From Clostridiales bacterium (lineage in GTDB: Bacteria > Bacillota > Clostridia > Clostridiales > Clostridiaceae), in the NCBI GenBank assembly GCA_017889345.1, contig JAGHEJ010000049.1, positions 1 to 35,138 on the forward strand: a DNA stretch of 35,138 nucleotides, written 5' to 3'. Position numbers and translations under genes: made by a program. Positions 9,325-18,305 of this stretch are shown here, one piece after another. Below the pieces are notes generated by a model. It saw nothing but the letters and a program-made list of their open reading frames with translations, had not been told where the DNA came from and did no database searches. Numbering within the stretch: the stretch's first letter is position 1; each line of letters starts with the position of its first letter.

Positions 9325-10707
9325 CTAACACCTCAGCTTTTCTAACGCCTCATAAATATCATTAAATTCTTCTTCTTCAACTGTTCTTATATCTAACTTT
9401 ATTGAATTTTTTTCAACTCTAACTATAATAGGGATTTTATTTTCTCTAAGTTTTATCTCTAAATCTTTGGAAGAAAGTTTATTATGCTTAACATCTAAAA
9501 CATAAGTTTTCAATCTCTCTTTTGGCATAGAGCCTCCACCTATTATCGATACATTTTCTTCCATTGTTATATTAAATCCAGAAATATTTTGAACCTTATG
9601 TAATAATTTTTCACATTTATCTTTTAATTCTTCAATCCCATATGTAATCATTCTTAATGTGGGTACATTTTTAACTGCATATTTTTCATCTAAATAACAT
9701 CTAAAAGTAGCTTCTAAAGCTGCCAAAGTAAATTTATCAATTCTAAGAGCTCTTAATAAATGATTCTTTTTAATTTGTTCAATTAATTCTTTTTTGCCAA
9801 CAATAATTCCAGCTTGAGGACCTCCAAGCATTTTATCCCCACTAAAAGTTACAATATCTGCCCCTTCTTTCAATGACTGTTGAACTAAATTTTTCTCTGT
9901 TTGAATTCCATATTTTGAAAGATCAATTATAGCTCCACTTCCAATATCTTCTATTATAATCTTATCATATTTCTCTTTTAGTTCCCTAAGCTCTTCAATA
10001 TTAACTTGTTTTACAAATCCATCCATATAATAATTAGAAGTATGAACTTTCAAAAATCCAACTGTATTTTCATTTATTTCATTTTCATAATCAAATAAAT
10101 GAGTTCTATTTGTACATCCTACCTCTTTTAAAATAGTTCCACTAAATTTCATAACCTCAGGAATTCTAAAAGATCCTCCAATTTCAACAAGCTCTCCTCT
10201 TGAAACTATAACTTCTTTGTTCTTACATAACGTATCTAAAACTATCATTATAGCTGAAGCATTATTATTTACAACAAGAGCAGCTTCACATCCTAAAATT
10301 TCACAAATAATCTTTTCAACATGAGAATATCTACTTCCACGTTTTCCTTCATTTAAGTCATACTCAAGATTTGAATAATTATTTGCAACTTCCAAAATAT
10401 GATCTATTGCTTCTTTACACATTTTGCTTCTTCCAAGGTTTGTATGTATTACAACCCCCGTTGCATTAACAACCTTTTTTAAGCTAAACCTTCCCTTTTT
10501 ATTTAGCTCTTCATCAAAAACCTTTGAAATTATATTAAGGCTTATTTCAATTTCATTTCCTTCTTTTATTTTCTCTCTGTACATAGATAAAATATCTCTT
10601 AAAATTTCTAAAACAAATTCTCTTGGATAATTATCAAGAGCATATTTTACATTATCTAAAACAAGTAACTCGTCTATCTTAGGTATTTTTCTGTATAAAT
10701 GTTTCAA
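9325..10707 (-). CDS. selA: L-seryl-tRNA(Sec) selenium transferase SelA
   Basis: SelA converts seryl-tRNA(Sec) to selenocysteyl-tRNA(Sec) with pyridoxal phosphate and selenophosphate supplied by SelD. The 460-residue product has the N-terminal domain with the NATGVVIHTNLGRS motif and the PLP-binding SGDKMLGGPQAG motif, where K292 is the expected Schiff-base lysine. The start is TTG at 10707, with AAGGATGG eight bases upstream; that site overlaps the stop of selD, which is 14 bases away. Together with selD and selB this is all of the selenocysteine machinery except the tRNA gene selC, which is not in the window. Confidence 0.97.
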   Translation of the reverse strand: MKHLYRKIPKIDELLVLDNVKYALDNYPREFVLEILRDILSMYREKIKEGNEIEISLNIISKVFDEELNKKGRFSLKKVVNATGVVIHTNLGRSKMCKEAIDHILEVANNYSNLEYDLNEGKRGSRYSHVEKIICEILGCEAALVVNNNASAIMIVLDTLCKNKEVIVSRGELVEIGGSFRIPEVMKFSGTILKEVGCTNRTHLFDYENEINENTVGFLKVHTSNYYMDGFVKQVNIEELRELKEKYDKIIIEDIGSGAIIDLSKYGIQTEKNLVQQSLKEGADIVTFSGDKMLGGPQAGIIVGKKELIEQIKKNHLLRALRIDKFTLAALEATFRCYLDEKYAVKNVPTLRMITYGIEELKDKCEKLLHKVQNISGFNITMEENVSIIGGGSMPKERLKTYVLDVKHNKLSSKDLEIKLRENKIPIIVRVEKNSIKLDIRTVEEEEFNDIYEALEKLRC

Positions 10708-10721
10708 AAGTAAACCATCCT

Positions 10722-11750
10722 TTATTTCACATAAATATATTTATCAACTAATTCCTTAACTTCACCAACAACTTCAAACTCTACATCTTTATCTTTTAAA
10801 TTCCTCTTAAATTTTTCAAGTTCTCCCTCTGGAACTGAAAACAATAATCCACCAGAAGTTTGTGGTTCAAACAAAATATCTTGAAGATACTCCTCACACT
10901 CACAATAAAACTTTCCTTCTAAATACCTCTTATTTGAATAAGTTCCCTCTGGTATAAATCCATCTTTCACATACTCTATACTCTCTTTTATAATTGGGAT
11001 TTTGTTCATATCAAAATGAAGTGATACTTTCGATCCACTTGCCATTTCATATCCATGTCCCATTAATGAAAATCCTGTTATATCAGTACAAGCGTTTATT
11101 TTTATTCCTTTTGAAGCCTCATATGCGTATTTATTTAAGGTAGTCATATACTTAACCCCCTCATCGTAAGCTTCTTTTGAACAAAATTCTCCTTTTATAG
11201 CTGTTATAATTGAACCTACTCCAAGCTTCTTAGTTAAAATAAGCTTATCCCCAATTTTAGCTCCATAATTTTTATAAACATCTTTGAGATGAACTCTTCC
11301 AGTAACAGAAAGTCCAAACTTTGGCTCATTATCCTGTATTGAATGTCCACCAATAACAATTGCACCAGCTTCTTTAACCTTACTTGCACTTCCTTTTAAA
11401 ATTTCAGATAAAATTTCTATAGGTAAACAATTAGGAAATCCAACAATATTTAAACATAAAATCGGCTCTCCCCCCATTGCGTAAACATCACTTAAAGAAT
11501 TTGTTGCAGCAATTTGACCAAAAACATAAGGGTCATCAACTATTGGAGTAAAAAAATCAAGTGTAGATATAATTGCTAGATCATCTTTTAATTTATAAAC
11601 AGCAGCATCATCACTATTTTCAAATCCAACTATTAAATCTTCATGTTCAAATACAGGTAAATCTTTTAAAATATTTGAAAGAACCCCTGGTTCTATTTTC
11701 CCACCTCAACCAGAGGTTTGACTAAAATGAGTTAATTTATAATTATCCAC
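10722..11750 (-). CDS. selD: Selenophosphate synthetase SelD, itself a selenoprotein (in-frame UGA at codon 15)
   Basis: SelD makes selenophosphate from selenide and ATP. The frame starts at GTG 11750 (AGGAG upstream) and reads through TGA at 11708-11706 into the ORF that a standard caller would start at 11477, giving 342 residues, the usual family length. Around the TGA the product reads TSG-Sec-GGKI, matching the GAGCGCKI motif of E. coli SelD, so the selenocysteine replaces the catalytic cysteine and K18 is the essential lysine. Downstream motifs are normal: NSDDAAVY, TLDFFTPIVDDPY, GQIAATNSLSDVYAMGG, GGHSI, LTKKLGVG, DITGFSLMGHG and PQTSGGLL. The second Cys of the usual pair is Gly here. 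Because making selenocysteine needs SelD, the gene depends on its own product. Confidence 0.95.
11677..11708 (-). promoter_or_regulatory. Bacterial SECIS element in selD (with its UGA codon)
   Basis: The UGA codon (11708-11706) is followed after 11 bases by AGAACC (11694-11689), loop AGG, GGUUCU (11685-11680), a perfect 6-bp stem. A lower helix GAA/UUC (11700-11698 with 11679-11677) leaves an unpaired AAU that includes a U next to the apical stem. A short apical stem with G in the loop and a bulged U just after UGA fits the bacterial SECIS form that SelB binds. Confidence 0.8.
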
Positions 11751-11785
11751 ACCTTATCTCTCCTCTTAAAATTTTTATGTGTTAA

Positions 11786-11814
11786 AGTATATCATTTTTG
11801 AATATATATTTAAA
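11786..11814 (-). promoter_or_regulatory. Extended -10 promoter of selD-selA-selB
   Basis: TTTAAA (11814-11809) and TATACT (11791-11786) are 17 bases apart, and TGA just before TATACT gives an extended -10 motif. It sits at the stop codon of comEA, and I see no terminator between comEA and selD, so some read-through is possible. Confidence 0.55.
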
Positions 11815-12481
11815 CTTTTATTTTATCTTTAAATTTTTCAAAAGTTTTATCTCCAATTCTTGATACATTTTTTATGTCCTCTATTGTTTTAAAATTTCCA
11901 TTCTCTTCTCTATAGCTGATTATTGATTCAGCTAAGGTATCTCCTACTCCATTTAATGTTTTTAACTCATCTTTTGAAGCAGTATTTATATTTATTAAAG
12001 AATCCTTTGATGAGCTTGATAAATCTAAAGAATTATTTGAAACTTCCATTGAAATGTTTTCATTTTGAGCATAAGAATTAAGATTTTTTATTTCATCTTT
12101 TGAATATATAACTATACATTCTCCTTTTTGAAGCTCTCTTGCTTGATTTATATTTGAAGTATCTCCATTTTCAGTTAACCCACCTGCTAAATCTATTAAA
12201 TCCTTTACAATATCCCCCTCATTTACTTCATAAACATCAGGTTTTAAAACTTCCCCTTTAATTTCCACAAATATTTTTTCACTTGGAGAAATTTCATTTT
12301 CTACTATTGTTTCAAAAGTTTCACCTTCATTAATATTTTCTTCATGAGTAAATTCATTTAATGAAAACACTTCTTTATGAGATTGCTTTGAAGAAATATT
12401 ATAGAACATAAATACAGATAGAAATATAATTGAAATAATTATAACCCCTATGTATTTAATTAATTTTTCCTTACCAAACAT
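11810..12481 (-). CDS. comEA: ComEA-like competence DNA-binding protein
   Basis: ComEA is a membrane-anchored receptor that binds double-stranded DNA on the cell surface during natural transformation. The 223-residue product has one N-terminal membrane anchor (about 8-27), a spacer, an SLBB domain (IFVEIKGEVLKPDVY through QLKGE-like strands, about 70-125) and a C-terminal double helix-hairpin-helix (ININTASKDELKTLNGVG and RIGDKTFEKFKDKI), the DNA-binding part. This is the standard Firmicute architecture. No other competence gene (comEC, comEB) is in the window. It lies directly upstream of the sel operon on the same strand, and its stop overlaps the putative selD promoter. A role in DNA uptake is inferred from family; such proteins can also serve repair or secretion. 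Confidence 0.92.
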   Translation of the reverse strand: MFGKEKLIKYIGVIIISIIFLSVFMFYNISSKQSHKEVFSLNEFTHEENINEGETFETIVENEISPSEKIFVEIKGEVLKPDVYEVNEGDIVKDLIDLAGGLTENGDTSNINQARELQKGECIVIYSKDEIKNLNSYAQNENISMEVSNNSLDLSSSSKDSLININTASKDELKTLNGVGDTLAESIISYREENGNFKTIEDIKNVSRIGDKTFEKFKDKIKV

Positions 12482-12647
12482 TCTTAAATCCCCCTTAAAG
12501 AATCTTTTTAATATTCATTTCATTATTTAATATTTTCTAAACAAAAAACTATACATTTTTTACATAATCACCTTTAAATATCATTAATAATTTAAATTCC
12601 TCATGTAAATAATAAACAATATTTTCAAATTAAGCTGGAGGGTTTCA

Positions 12648-13526
12648 ATGAAAATTTTACAGAAGATAGTACTTATAAGTTTTTTTGTTAATATGTTTTT
12701 CTTTCCAGTAAAACCATATTCTTTAACTAATCAAGATTTAAATATCAAAAGCAAATCAGCAATACTTATGATGCCACAAAATTCAAGCGTAATATATGAA
12801 AAAAATGCTTACGAAAAATTTTATCCTGCATCAACAACAAAAATTTTAACAGCAATAGTTGTTTTAGAAACACTCGATTTAAATGAACGTGTTAAGGTTT
12901 CTCAAAAAGCTGCAAATATAAATGGAACAAAAGTTGGACTTTATGCTGGGGGACTTTATACAGTTGAAGATCTTTTATATGGACTATTACTTAATTCAGG
13001 AAATGATTGTGCAATTGCTTTAGCAGAGCACACCTCTGGAAGTGAAGAGAAATTTTCAGAATTAATGAATAAAAAAGCAAAAATAATGGGAGCTAGATCA
13101 TCAAATTTTACTAACTCAAGCGGTTTACATAACAATAATCACTATACTTGTGCATATGATTTAAGTAAAATTTTATCCTATGCAATAAAGAACAAAAAAT
13201 TTGTTGAAATTTCCACATCAAAATTTCATACGATTTTAGGAATTAATGGAGATTATTTTTCCATATCAAATCAAAATCAACTTCTTTTAAAAAATGGAAA
13301 ATATTATTATAAACACGCTCTACTTGGAAAAACAGGATTCACAACACCTGCTCAATATACTTTCGCAGCCTCTGCTAGAAATAATAATATAGATTTAATT
13401 GCAGTAGCTCTTAAAGCAGATAGTAAAGACGAATACCTTCAAGATGTTATAACGTTATTTGATTACGGATTTAATAAATTCCATAAAATAAATATTACAT
13501 CAAAATTAAAAAGCAAAATAACCTAA
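12648..13526 (+). CDS. Serine-type D-Ala-D-Ala carboxypeptidase (DacF/PBP5-like, S11)
   Basis: This enzyme trims the terminal D-Ala of peptidoglycan pentapeptides outside the membrane. A signal peptide covers about residues 1-25. The active-site motifs are present: S62-T-T-K65 (SxxK), S117-G-N119 (SxN) and K228-T-G. The ATG has GGAGGG six bases upstream. At 292 residues it is about 90 shorter than full DacF or PBP5 proteins, and it lacks the C-terminal beta-domain and the amphipathic membrane anchor. It may therefore be freely secreted, or be a minimal form of the spore-cortex enzyme. It converges on the pseudouridine synthase gene, and its stop lies in the shared terminator. Confidence 0.93.
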   Translation: MKILQKIVLISFFVNMFFFPVKPYSLTNQDLNIKSKSAILMMPQNSSVIYEKNAYEKFYPASTTKILTAIVVLETLDLNERVKVSQKAANINGTKVGLYAGGLYTVEDLLYGLLLNSGNDCAIALAEHTSGSEEKFSELMNKKAKIMGARSSNFTNSSGLHNNNHYTCAYDLSKILSYAIKNKKFVEISTSKFHTILGINGDYFSISNQNQLLLKNGKYYYKHALLGKTGFTTPAQYTFAASARNNNIDLIAVALKADSKDEYLQDVITLFDYGFNKFHKINITSKLKSKIT

Positions 13527-13546
13527 AACTAAAGATTATTTTGCTT
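13511..13546. terminator. Bidirectional terminator
   Basis: AAGCAAAATAA (13511-13521) pairs with TTATTTTGCTT (13536-13546) around a 14-base loop. It overlaps the stop codons of the convergent carboxypeptidase and pseudouridine synthase genes. The stem is AT-rich, so its strength is uncertain. Confidence 0.6.
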
Positions 13547-14431
13547 CTCAATATAATTTTTCATATCATCAGGTAATGGACATTCAAATGTTAAAAATTC
13601 CTTTGTATATGGATGAAGAAATTTTATCTTATATGCATGGAGCATTTGTCTGTTTACCCCTGAATTCTCATTTTCCATTTCTCCATACAAATCATCTCCA
13701 ACTATTGGATGACCTAAATAATTCATATGTACTCTTATTTGATGAGTTCTTCCCGTTTCTATTCTAACCCTAACTAAATCAGAATTTTTATAACTTTCAA
13801 CAACTTCGTAAATACTCTTTGCATATTGCCCTTCTGTATCATGAACAATTCTTCTTATAGAATCATCTGTTGGCCTAAAAATATTTTTCTCAATAACTCC
13901 ATCTTTATTTTCAAGATTTCCATGAACAATCGCCATATATTCCTTTTTAAACACATTATCTTGTATAAGCTTTGACAAAAACATATGAGCATACTGACTT
14001 TTTGCAATGACCAAAAGTCCAGAAGTATTCATATCAAGTCTATTTACAAGTCTAACAATAGCATCTGTATTATTCTTTTTAAAATGATTCATCACTCCAT
14101 TTGAAAGAGAAATTGAATGACTTTTACTTGGGTGTACAACCATAAATGGAGGCTTATTAACAACAAGTATAAACTCATCTTCATACACAATATCTAAATC
14201 CATCTCAATAGGATCTATATTTTGAGTTTCATCTTCTCTCTTAATCTTTATTAAAATTTCATCTCCATTTTTCAAATAATAATTAAGCTTAACACTTTTT
14301 CCATTTACCAAAACTCTTCTATCAATTGCAGCCTGTTTAATAAATCTAGAACTTAATCCCTCTACATATTTTAAATAATCTCTTATTTTAGTGTCCTTAA
14401 TCTCTGAAATATTATATTTTAAAAATCCCAA
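13529..14431 (-). CDS. RluA/RluD-family pseudouridine synthase
   Basis: Members of this family convert specific uridines of rRNA or tRNA to pseudouridine. An N-terminal S4 RNA-binding domain (about 10-75, with IKQAAIDRRVLVNGK) is followed by the catalytic domain. The catalytic motif is VNRLDMNTSGLLVIAK with the essential Asp, and the family's HQIRVHM motif follows later. The frame is open to 14449, but the AAAGGA site at 14446-14441 lies inside that extension, so TTG at 14431 is the more likely start (300 residues). It lies 21 bases after yqeK on the same strand. The target site cannot be told from the sequence; RluD-type (23S helix 69) is the best guess. Confidence 0.93.
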   Translation of the reverse strand: MGFLKYNISEIKDTKIRDYLKYVEGLSSRFIKQAAIDRRVLVNGKSVKLNYYLKNGDEILIKIKREDETQNIDPIEMDLDIVYEDEFILVVNKPPFMVVHPSKSHSISLSNGVMNHFKKNNTDAIVRLVNRLDMNTSGLLVIAKSQYAHMFLSKLIQDNVFKKEYMAIVHGNLENKDGVIEKNIFRPTDDSIRRIVHDTEGQYAKSIYEVVESYKNSDLVRVRIETGRTHQIRVHMNYLGHPIVGDDLYGEMENENSGVNRQMLHAYKIKFLHPYTKEFLTFECPLPDDMKNYIEKQNNL

Positions 14432-14452
14432 TTTAAAAAATCCTTTCAAACT

Positions 14453-15034
14453 CTAACTATTTTTAATCTCTCTTAAAATATAATTTCTTGCCTTAAGAGT
14501 ATTTTCATGTATAAATCTATTTGTAGAAATTAATTCATTTAAAGAAGAATTTAACGCAAGTAATAAAGACTTATTTATATCCAAATCATTAAGAGCAGCC
14601 TCTCTTGATTTATGAACTCTATCGTAATCTCTACCAACTTCAAAAAAATCCGCTAAAAATACAATTTTATCAAGCATACTCATATTTTCACAACCTGTAA
14701 CATGATTCTTAATAGAATTTAAAACTTCCACATCATTAATGTTAAAATAATCTCTAGCAATGGTAATTGAAGCAACACCATGATAAATATGAATATTTTC
14801 CCTCTCTTCTTCTGATAAAACATATCCTTCTTTTAATGCAATATCTAATAATTTTGATGGTGAAAGATTTTTTCCAGCATCATGAAGATAACATCCAAGA
14901 ATAACCTTAGTTTTATCCTTATAATTAAATTTATCACATAAAATAAGCCCCATATCAACAACTCTAAGAGTATGATTAAACCTAAAATCATTAAGATTTT
15001 CTCTTAAATACTCTTTGATTTTTTCAAAGTCCAT
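14453..15034 (-). CDS. yqeK: YqeK-like HD-domain hydrolase
   Basis: YqeK proteins are metal-dependent HD-domain hydrolases; the B. subtilis family cleaves diadenosine tetraphosphate. The 193-residue product has the HD set: the FRFNHTLRVVDMG histidine, the YLHDAGKNL HD pair, IHIYHGVAS and the IKNHVTG histidine, then the DKIVFLADFFE aspartate. The ATG at 15034 lies 11 bases inside the end of nadD, with AGGAGAA before it, so translation is coupled. The pairing with nadD is standard in Firmicutes. The usual downstream partners lytR and rsfS are absent, and a pseudouridine synthase follows instead. Confidence 0.94.
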   Translation of the reverse strand: MDFEKIKEYLRENLNDFRFNHTLRVVDMGLILCDKFNYKDKTKVILGCYLHDAGKNLSPSKLLDIALKEGYVLSEEERENIHIYHGVASITIARDYFNINDVEVLNSIKNHVTGCENMSMLDKIVFLADFFEVGRDYDRVHKSREAALNDLDINKSLLLALNSSLNELISTNRFIHENTLKARNYILREIKNS

Positions 15035-15641
15035 TTTTCTCCTCCAAATACAAATTATTTAAAAGTATGTACTCTTCCACATTTTTAGGAACAAGATGAT
15101 TTATTTTTTCACCACTTAATACTCTTTTTCTAATTTCTGTTGAAGAAACCATAATTATATCTCCAAAATATAAATATATTTTTCCTTTATATAATTTCTC
15201 ATACTTTTCTTTTAGTTTAATTATATTTTCCCTATGAGATTCTTTTCTTAAATAAACAACAATATTTGAACTATTAAATATTTTTTTGATTTCTTTCCAT
15301 TTATGAAAATCCATAAAACTATCAGAACCAATTATAAAAAACAATTTACTTCCTCTATAAATTTCTCTTAAATACTCCAAACTTTCATATGTATAAGAAA
15401 TTCCATTTTTCCCAAGCTCAAATTTCTCAACATCAAAATATACATAATCTTTCAATGCAAGATTTAACATATGAAGCCTATTTTCTTCACTTAAAATTTC
15501 CTCATTATTTTTATGTGGAGGTATTTTATTTGGCATAAAGAAAACCCTATCAAGCCTTAAAAATTCCCTAATATTTAATGCAATATTAATATGACCATTA
15601 TGAATTGGATTAAAAGTTCCCCCTAAAATACCAATCCTCAT
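15024..15641 (-). CDS. nadD: Nicotinate-nucleotide adenylyltransferase NadD
   Basis: NadD adenylates nicotinate mononucleotide to deamido-NAD in NAD synthesis. The 205-residue product starts with GILGGTFNPIHNGHINIA, which holds the nucleotidyltransferase GGTFNPxHxGH signature, and ends with the SSTEIRKR motif; the conserved FMPNKIPPHK and FFIIGSDSFMDFHKW segments lie between. The ATG at 15641 has GGGAGG upstream. It lies 20 bases after obg and overlaps yqeK. The yhbY RNA-binding gene often found between obg and nadD in clostridia is missing. Confidence 0.97.
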   Translation of the reverse strand: MRIGILGGTFNPIHNGHINIALNIREFLRLDRVFFMPNKIPPHKNNEEILSEENRLHMLNLALKDYVYFDVEKFELGKNGISYTYESLEYLREIYRGSKLFFIIGSDSFMDFHKWKEIKKIFNSSNIVVYLRKESHRENIIKLKEKYEKLYKGKIYLYFGDIIMVSSTEIRKRVLSGEKINHLVPKNVEEYILLNNLYLEEKNGL

Positions 15642-15661
15642 AAATACCTCCCAAAAAATTT

Positions 15662-17023
<1,362 letters not shown>

Positions 17024-17046
17024 CTGACAAACAAAATATAAACGAA

Positions 17047-17337
17047 CTAAACAGTTACCTCAACTGGATAAACGCAAGCTCTTTTCTTATCTTTACCAAA
17101 AGTTTCAAATCTTACAATCCCATCTACTTTTGCAAAAAGAGTGTGATCTTTTCCTAATCCAACATTAATACCTGGATGAATTTTTGTTCCTCTTTGTCTC
17201 ATTAATATATTTCCAGCCAAAACAAATTGTCCATCTGATCTTTTAACTCCAAGTCTCTTAGAATGACTCTCTCTACCATTCTTGGAGCTACCAACACCCT
17301 TTTTAGATGCAAATAATTGAATATTAATTCTTTTCAT
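17047..17337 (-). CDS. rpmA: 50S ribosomal protein bL27 with cleavable N-terminus
   Basis: bL27 sits near the peptidyl-transferase centre of the 50S subunit. The 96-residue product carries an N-terminal extension, [17 protein letters not shown]. In Firmicutes a related motif (LQFFA before SKKG) is cut by the Prp protease to expose the functional end. The body, [35 protein letters not shown] and the [11 protein letters not shown] segment, is typical. The ATG overlaps the stop of prp in TAATG, so the protein and its processing protease are translationally coupled. The site here reads IQLFA instead of LQFFA. Confidence 0.98.
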   Translation of the reverse strand: MKRINIQLFASKKGVGSSKNGRESHSKRLGVKRSDGQFVLAGNILMRQRGTKIHPGINVGLGKDHTLFAKVDGIVRFETFGKDKKRACVYPVEVTV

Positions 17338-17672
17338 TATTGCTCCTCCTCAAATTTCATTTTAATATATTTTCTATAATCCAAAAGTAATTTCTCTATA
17401 GTTAACCTAAAGGTATTAAATAAAATCTGTGCCTTCTCAAGATCTTTCTCATTATATTTTGAAATATCTATATTAACAGACGCATTTTCATCATCTATAG
17501 AATAATAAAAATCCTTACATATAACTTCCTCTAATCCAATAATAACTCCTTGAACTAAAGATGAAACTGCAGCACAAACAATATCTCTACCTAATCTATC
17601 ATAACCTGAATGACCATATACATTTAATTTTATAAAATTATTATTCTTACGAACTAATCTTATATTAATCAA
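17337..17672 (-). CDS. prp: Ribosomal-processing cysteine protease Prp (YsxB)
   Basis: Prp removes the N-terminal extension of bL27, a step needed for ribosome assembly in Firmicutes. With the start at TTG 17672 (GAGG seven bases upstream) the product has 111 residues; an earlier TTG at 17678 has no room for a ribosome binding site. The catalytic pair is H21 (NVYGHSGYD) and C33 ([15 protein letters not shown]), the same spacing as known Prp enzymes. It lies between rplU and rpmA, the conserved arrangement. Confidence 0.95.
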   Translation of the reverse strand: MINIRLVRKNNNFIKLNVYGHSGYDRLGRDIVCAAVSSLVQGVIIGLEEVICKDFYYSIDDENASVNIDISKYNEKDLEKAQILFNTFRLTIEKLLLDYRKYIKMKFEEEQ

Positions 17673-17674
17673 AA

Positions 17675-17986
17675 TCAAACCTCAATTTTTTCAATCTTAA
17701 CTTTTGTGTATGGTTGTCTATGTCCATTTTTAACTCTATAATCTTTTTTAGGCTTATATTTGAAAACTACTATTTTCTTTCCCTTAACTTGAGCAACAAC
17801 ATTTCCTTTAACCTTTGCTCCCTCTAAAAATGGTTTTCCAAACTTAACACCTGACTCACTATAAACTGCCAATACATTAGTAAACTCACATGAATCATTA
17901 GCTGCCAAATCTAACTTTTCTATGTATATAATATCTCCTTCTTTTACCTTGTACTGTTTTCCACCAGTTTCTACAATAGCGTACAT
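17675..17986 (-). CDS. rplU: 50S ribosomal protein bL21
   Basis: bL21 is a structural protein of the large ribosomal subunit. The 103-residue length is usual. The [13 protein letters not shown] start, the [17 protein letters not shown] stretch and the [12 protein letters not shown]-terminus are diagnostic. The ATG at 17986 follows GAGGAGGG. It heads rplU-prp-rpmA with a promoter at 18073-18102 and a roughly 80-base structured leader in between, where autoregulation by an L21 leader is likely. Confidence 0.98.
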   Translation of the reverse strand: MYAIVETGGKQYKVKEGDIIYIEKLDLAANDSCEFTNVLAVYSESGVKFGKPFLEGAKVKGNVVAQVKGKKIVVFKYKPKKDYRVKNGHRQPYTKVKIEKIEV

Positions 17987-18066
17987 TTAAAGCCCTCCTC
18001 AATAATATAAGACTCGCCTTAATAGGTGAACACATATTCTTTAATACCTAATAAAGTGCGGTTACT
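17987..18066 (-). ncRNA. Probable L21 leader (5' UTR of rplU)
   Basis: The 80 bases between the promoter at 18073-18102 and rplU are more GC-rich than other gaps in the window and start near CCGGAGAGTAACCGCAC. Firmicute rplU operons carry an L21 leader that binds its own protein. The position and composition fit, but I could not compare it to the covariance model. Confidence 0.5.
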
Positions 18067-18072
18067 CTCCGG

Positions 18073-18102
18073 ATTATACCACATTTTATAACCTTATGTA
18101 AA
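18073..18102 (-). promoter_or_regulatory. Promoter of rplU-prp-rpmA
   Basis: TTTACA (18102-18097) and a perfect TATAAT (18078-18073) are 18 bases apart on the minus strand. The -35 box is 16 bases from the -35 box of the divergent promoter at 18119-18147. Confidence 0.75.
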
Positions 18103-18118
18103 TAGAAAAAATTAATTA

Positions 18119-18147
18119 TTGTAAATCCAAAATGTTTATACTATAAT
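18119..18147 (+). promoter_or_regulatory. Promoter of the 23-residue peptide gene
   Basis: TTGTAA (18119-18124) and a perfect TATAAT (18142-18147) are exactly 17 bases apart. Transcription would start near 18154, giving a leader of about 35 bases before the ATG at 18188. Confidence 0.75.
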
Positions 18148-18187
18148 TATTAGCGTGTTTGTACAAATATATTTCAGGAGAGGTTAC

Positions 18188-18259
18188 ATGAAACTACAGA
18201 GTGCATTATTTTCAGTTTGGATAATGTTTATCTTGATTGTTGGTCTCGTATTAAATTAA
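18188..18259 (+). CDS. Very small membrane peptide, 23 residues
   Basis: The ORF runs from ATG at 18188 to TAA and encodes MKLQSALFSV followed by WIMFILIVGLVLN. CAGGAGAGG lies about seven bases before the ATG, as strong a ribosome binding site as any in the window. A 17-bp-spaced promoter with a perfect TATAAT lies upstream, and an 11-bp-stem terminator follows six bases after the stop. One basic residue near the N-terminus and a continuous hydrophobic stretch of about 18 residues indicate a single membrane-spanning helix. I do not recognise the family. It is wedged between rplU and spoIVFB, divergent from the first and convergent with the second. Its function is unknown; expression of a small membrane peptide is strongly suggested but not proven. 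Confidence 0.7.
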   Translation: MKLQSALFSVWIMFILIVGLVLN

Positions 18260-18264
18260 AAAAC

Positions 18265-18303
18265 AAACAGATTGGACAAATTAATAATACGCCCAATCTG
18301 TTT
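18265..18303. terminator. Bidirectional terminator
   Basis: AAACAGATTGG (18265-18275) pairs with CCAATCTGTTT (18293-18303), an 11-bp perfect stem with a 17-base loop. On the minus strand it is followed by TTTGTTTTTTAATTT and ends the long mreB-to-spoIVFB run; on the plus strand it ends the 23-residue peptide gene. Confidence 0.85.
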
Positions 18304-18305
18304 AA

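Noticed and set aside
10722-11477. selD as a truncated gene or pseudogene starting at ATG 11477
   Set aside because: The same frame upstream encodes the missing N-terminal SelD motifs through a single TGA at the catalytic position, and a SECIS-type hairpin follows.
7417-11750. selC (tRNA-Sec) within or beside the sel operon
   Set aside because: No gap in the operon is long enough for a 90-base tRNA, and no GC-rich cloverleaf stands out in the flanks.
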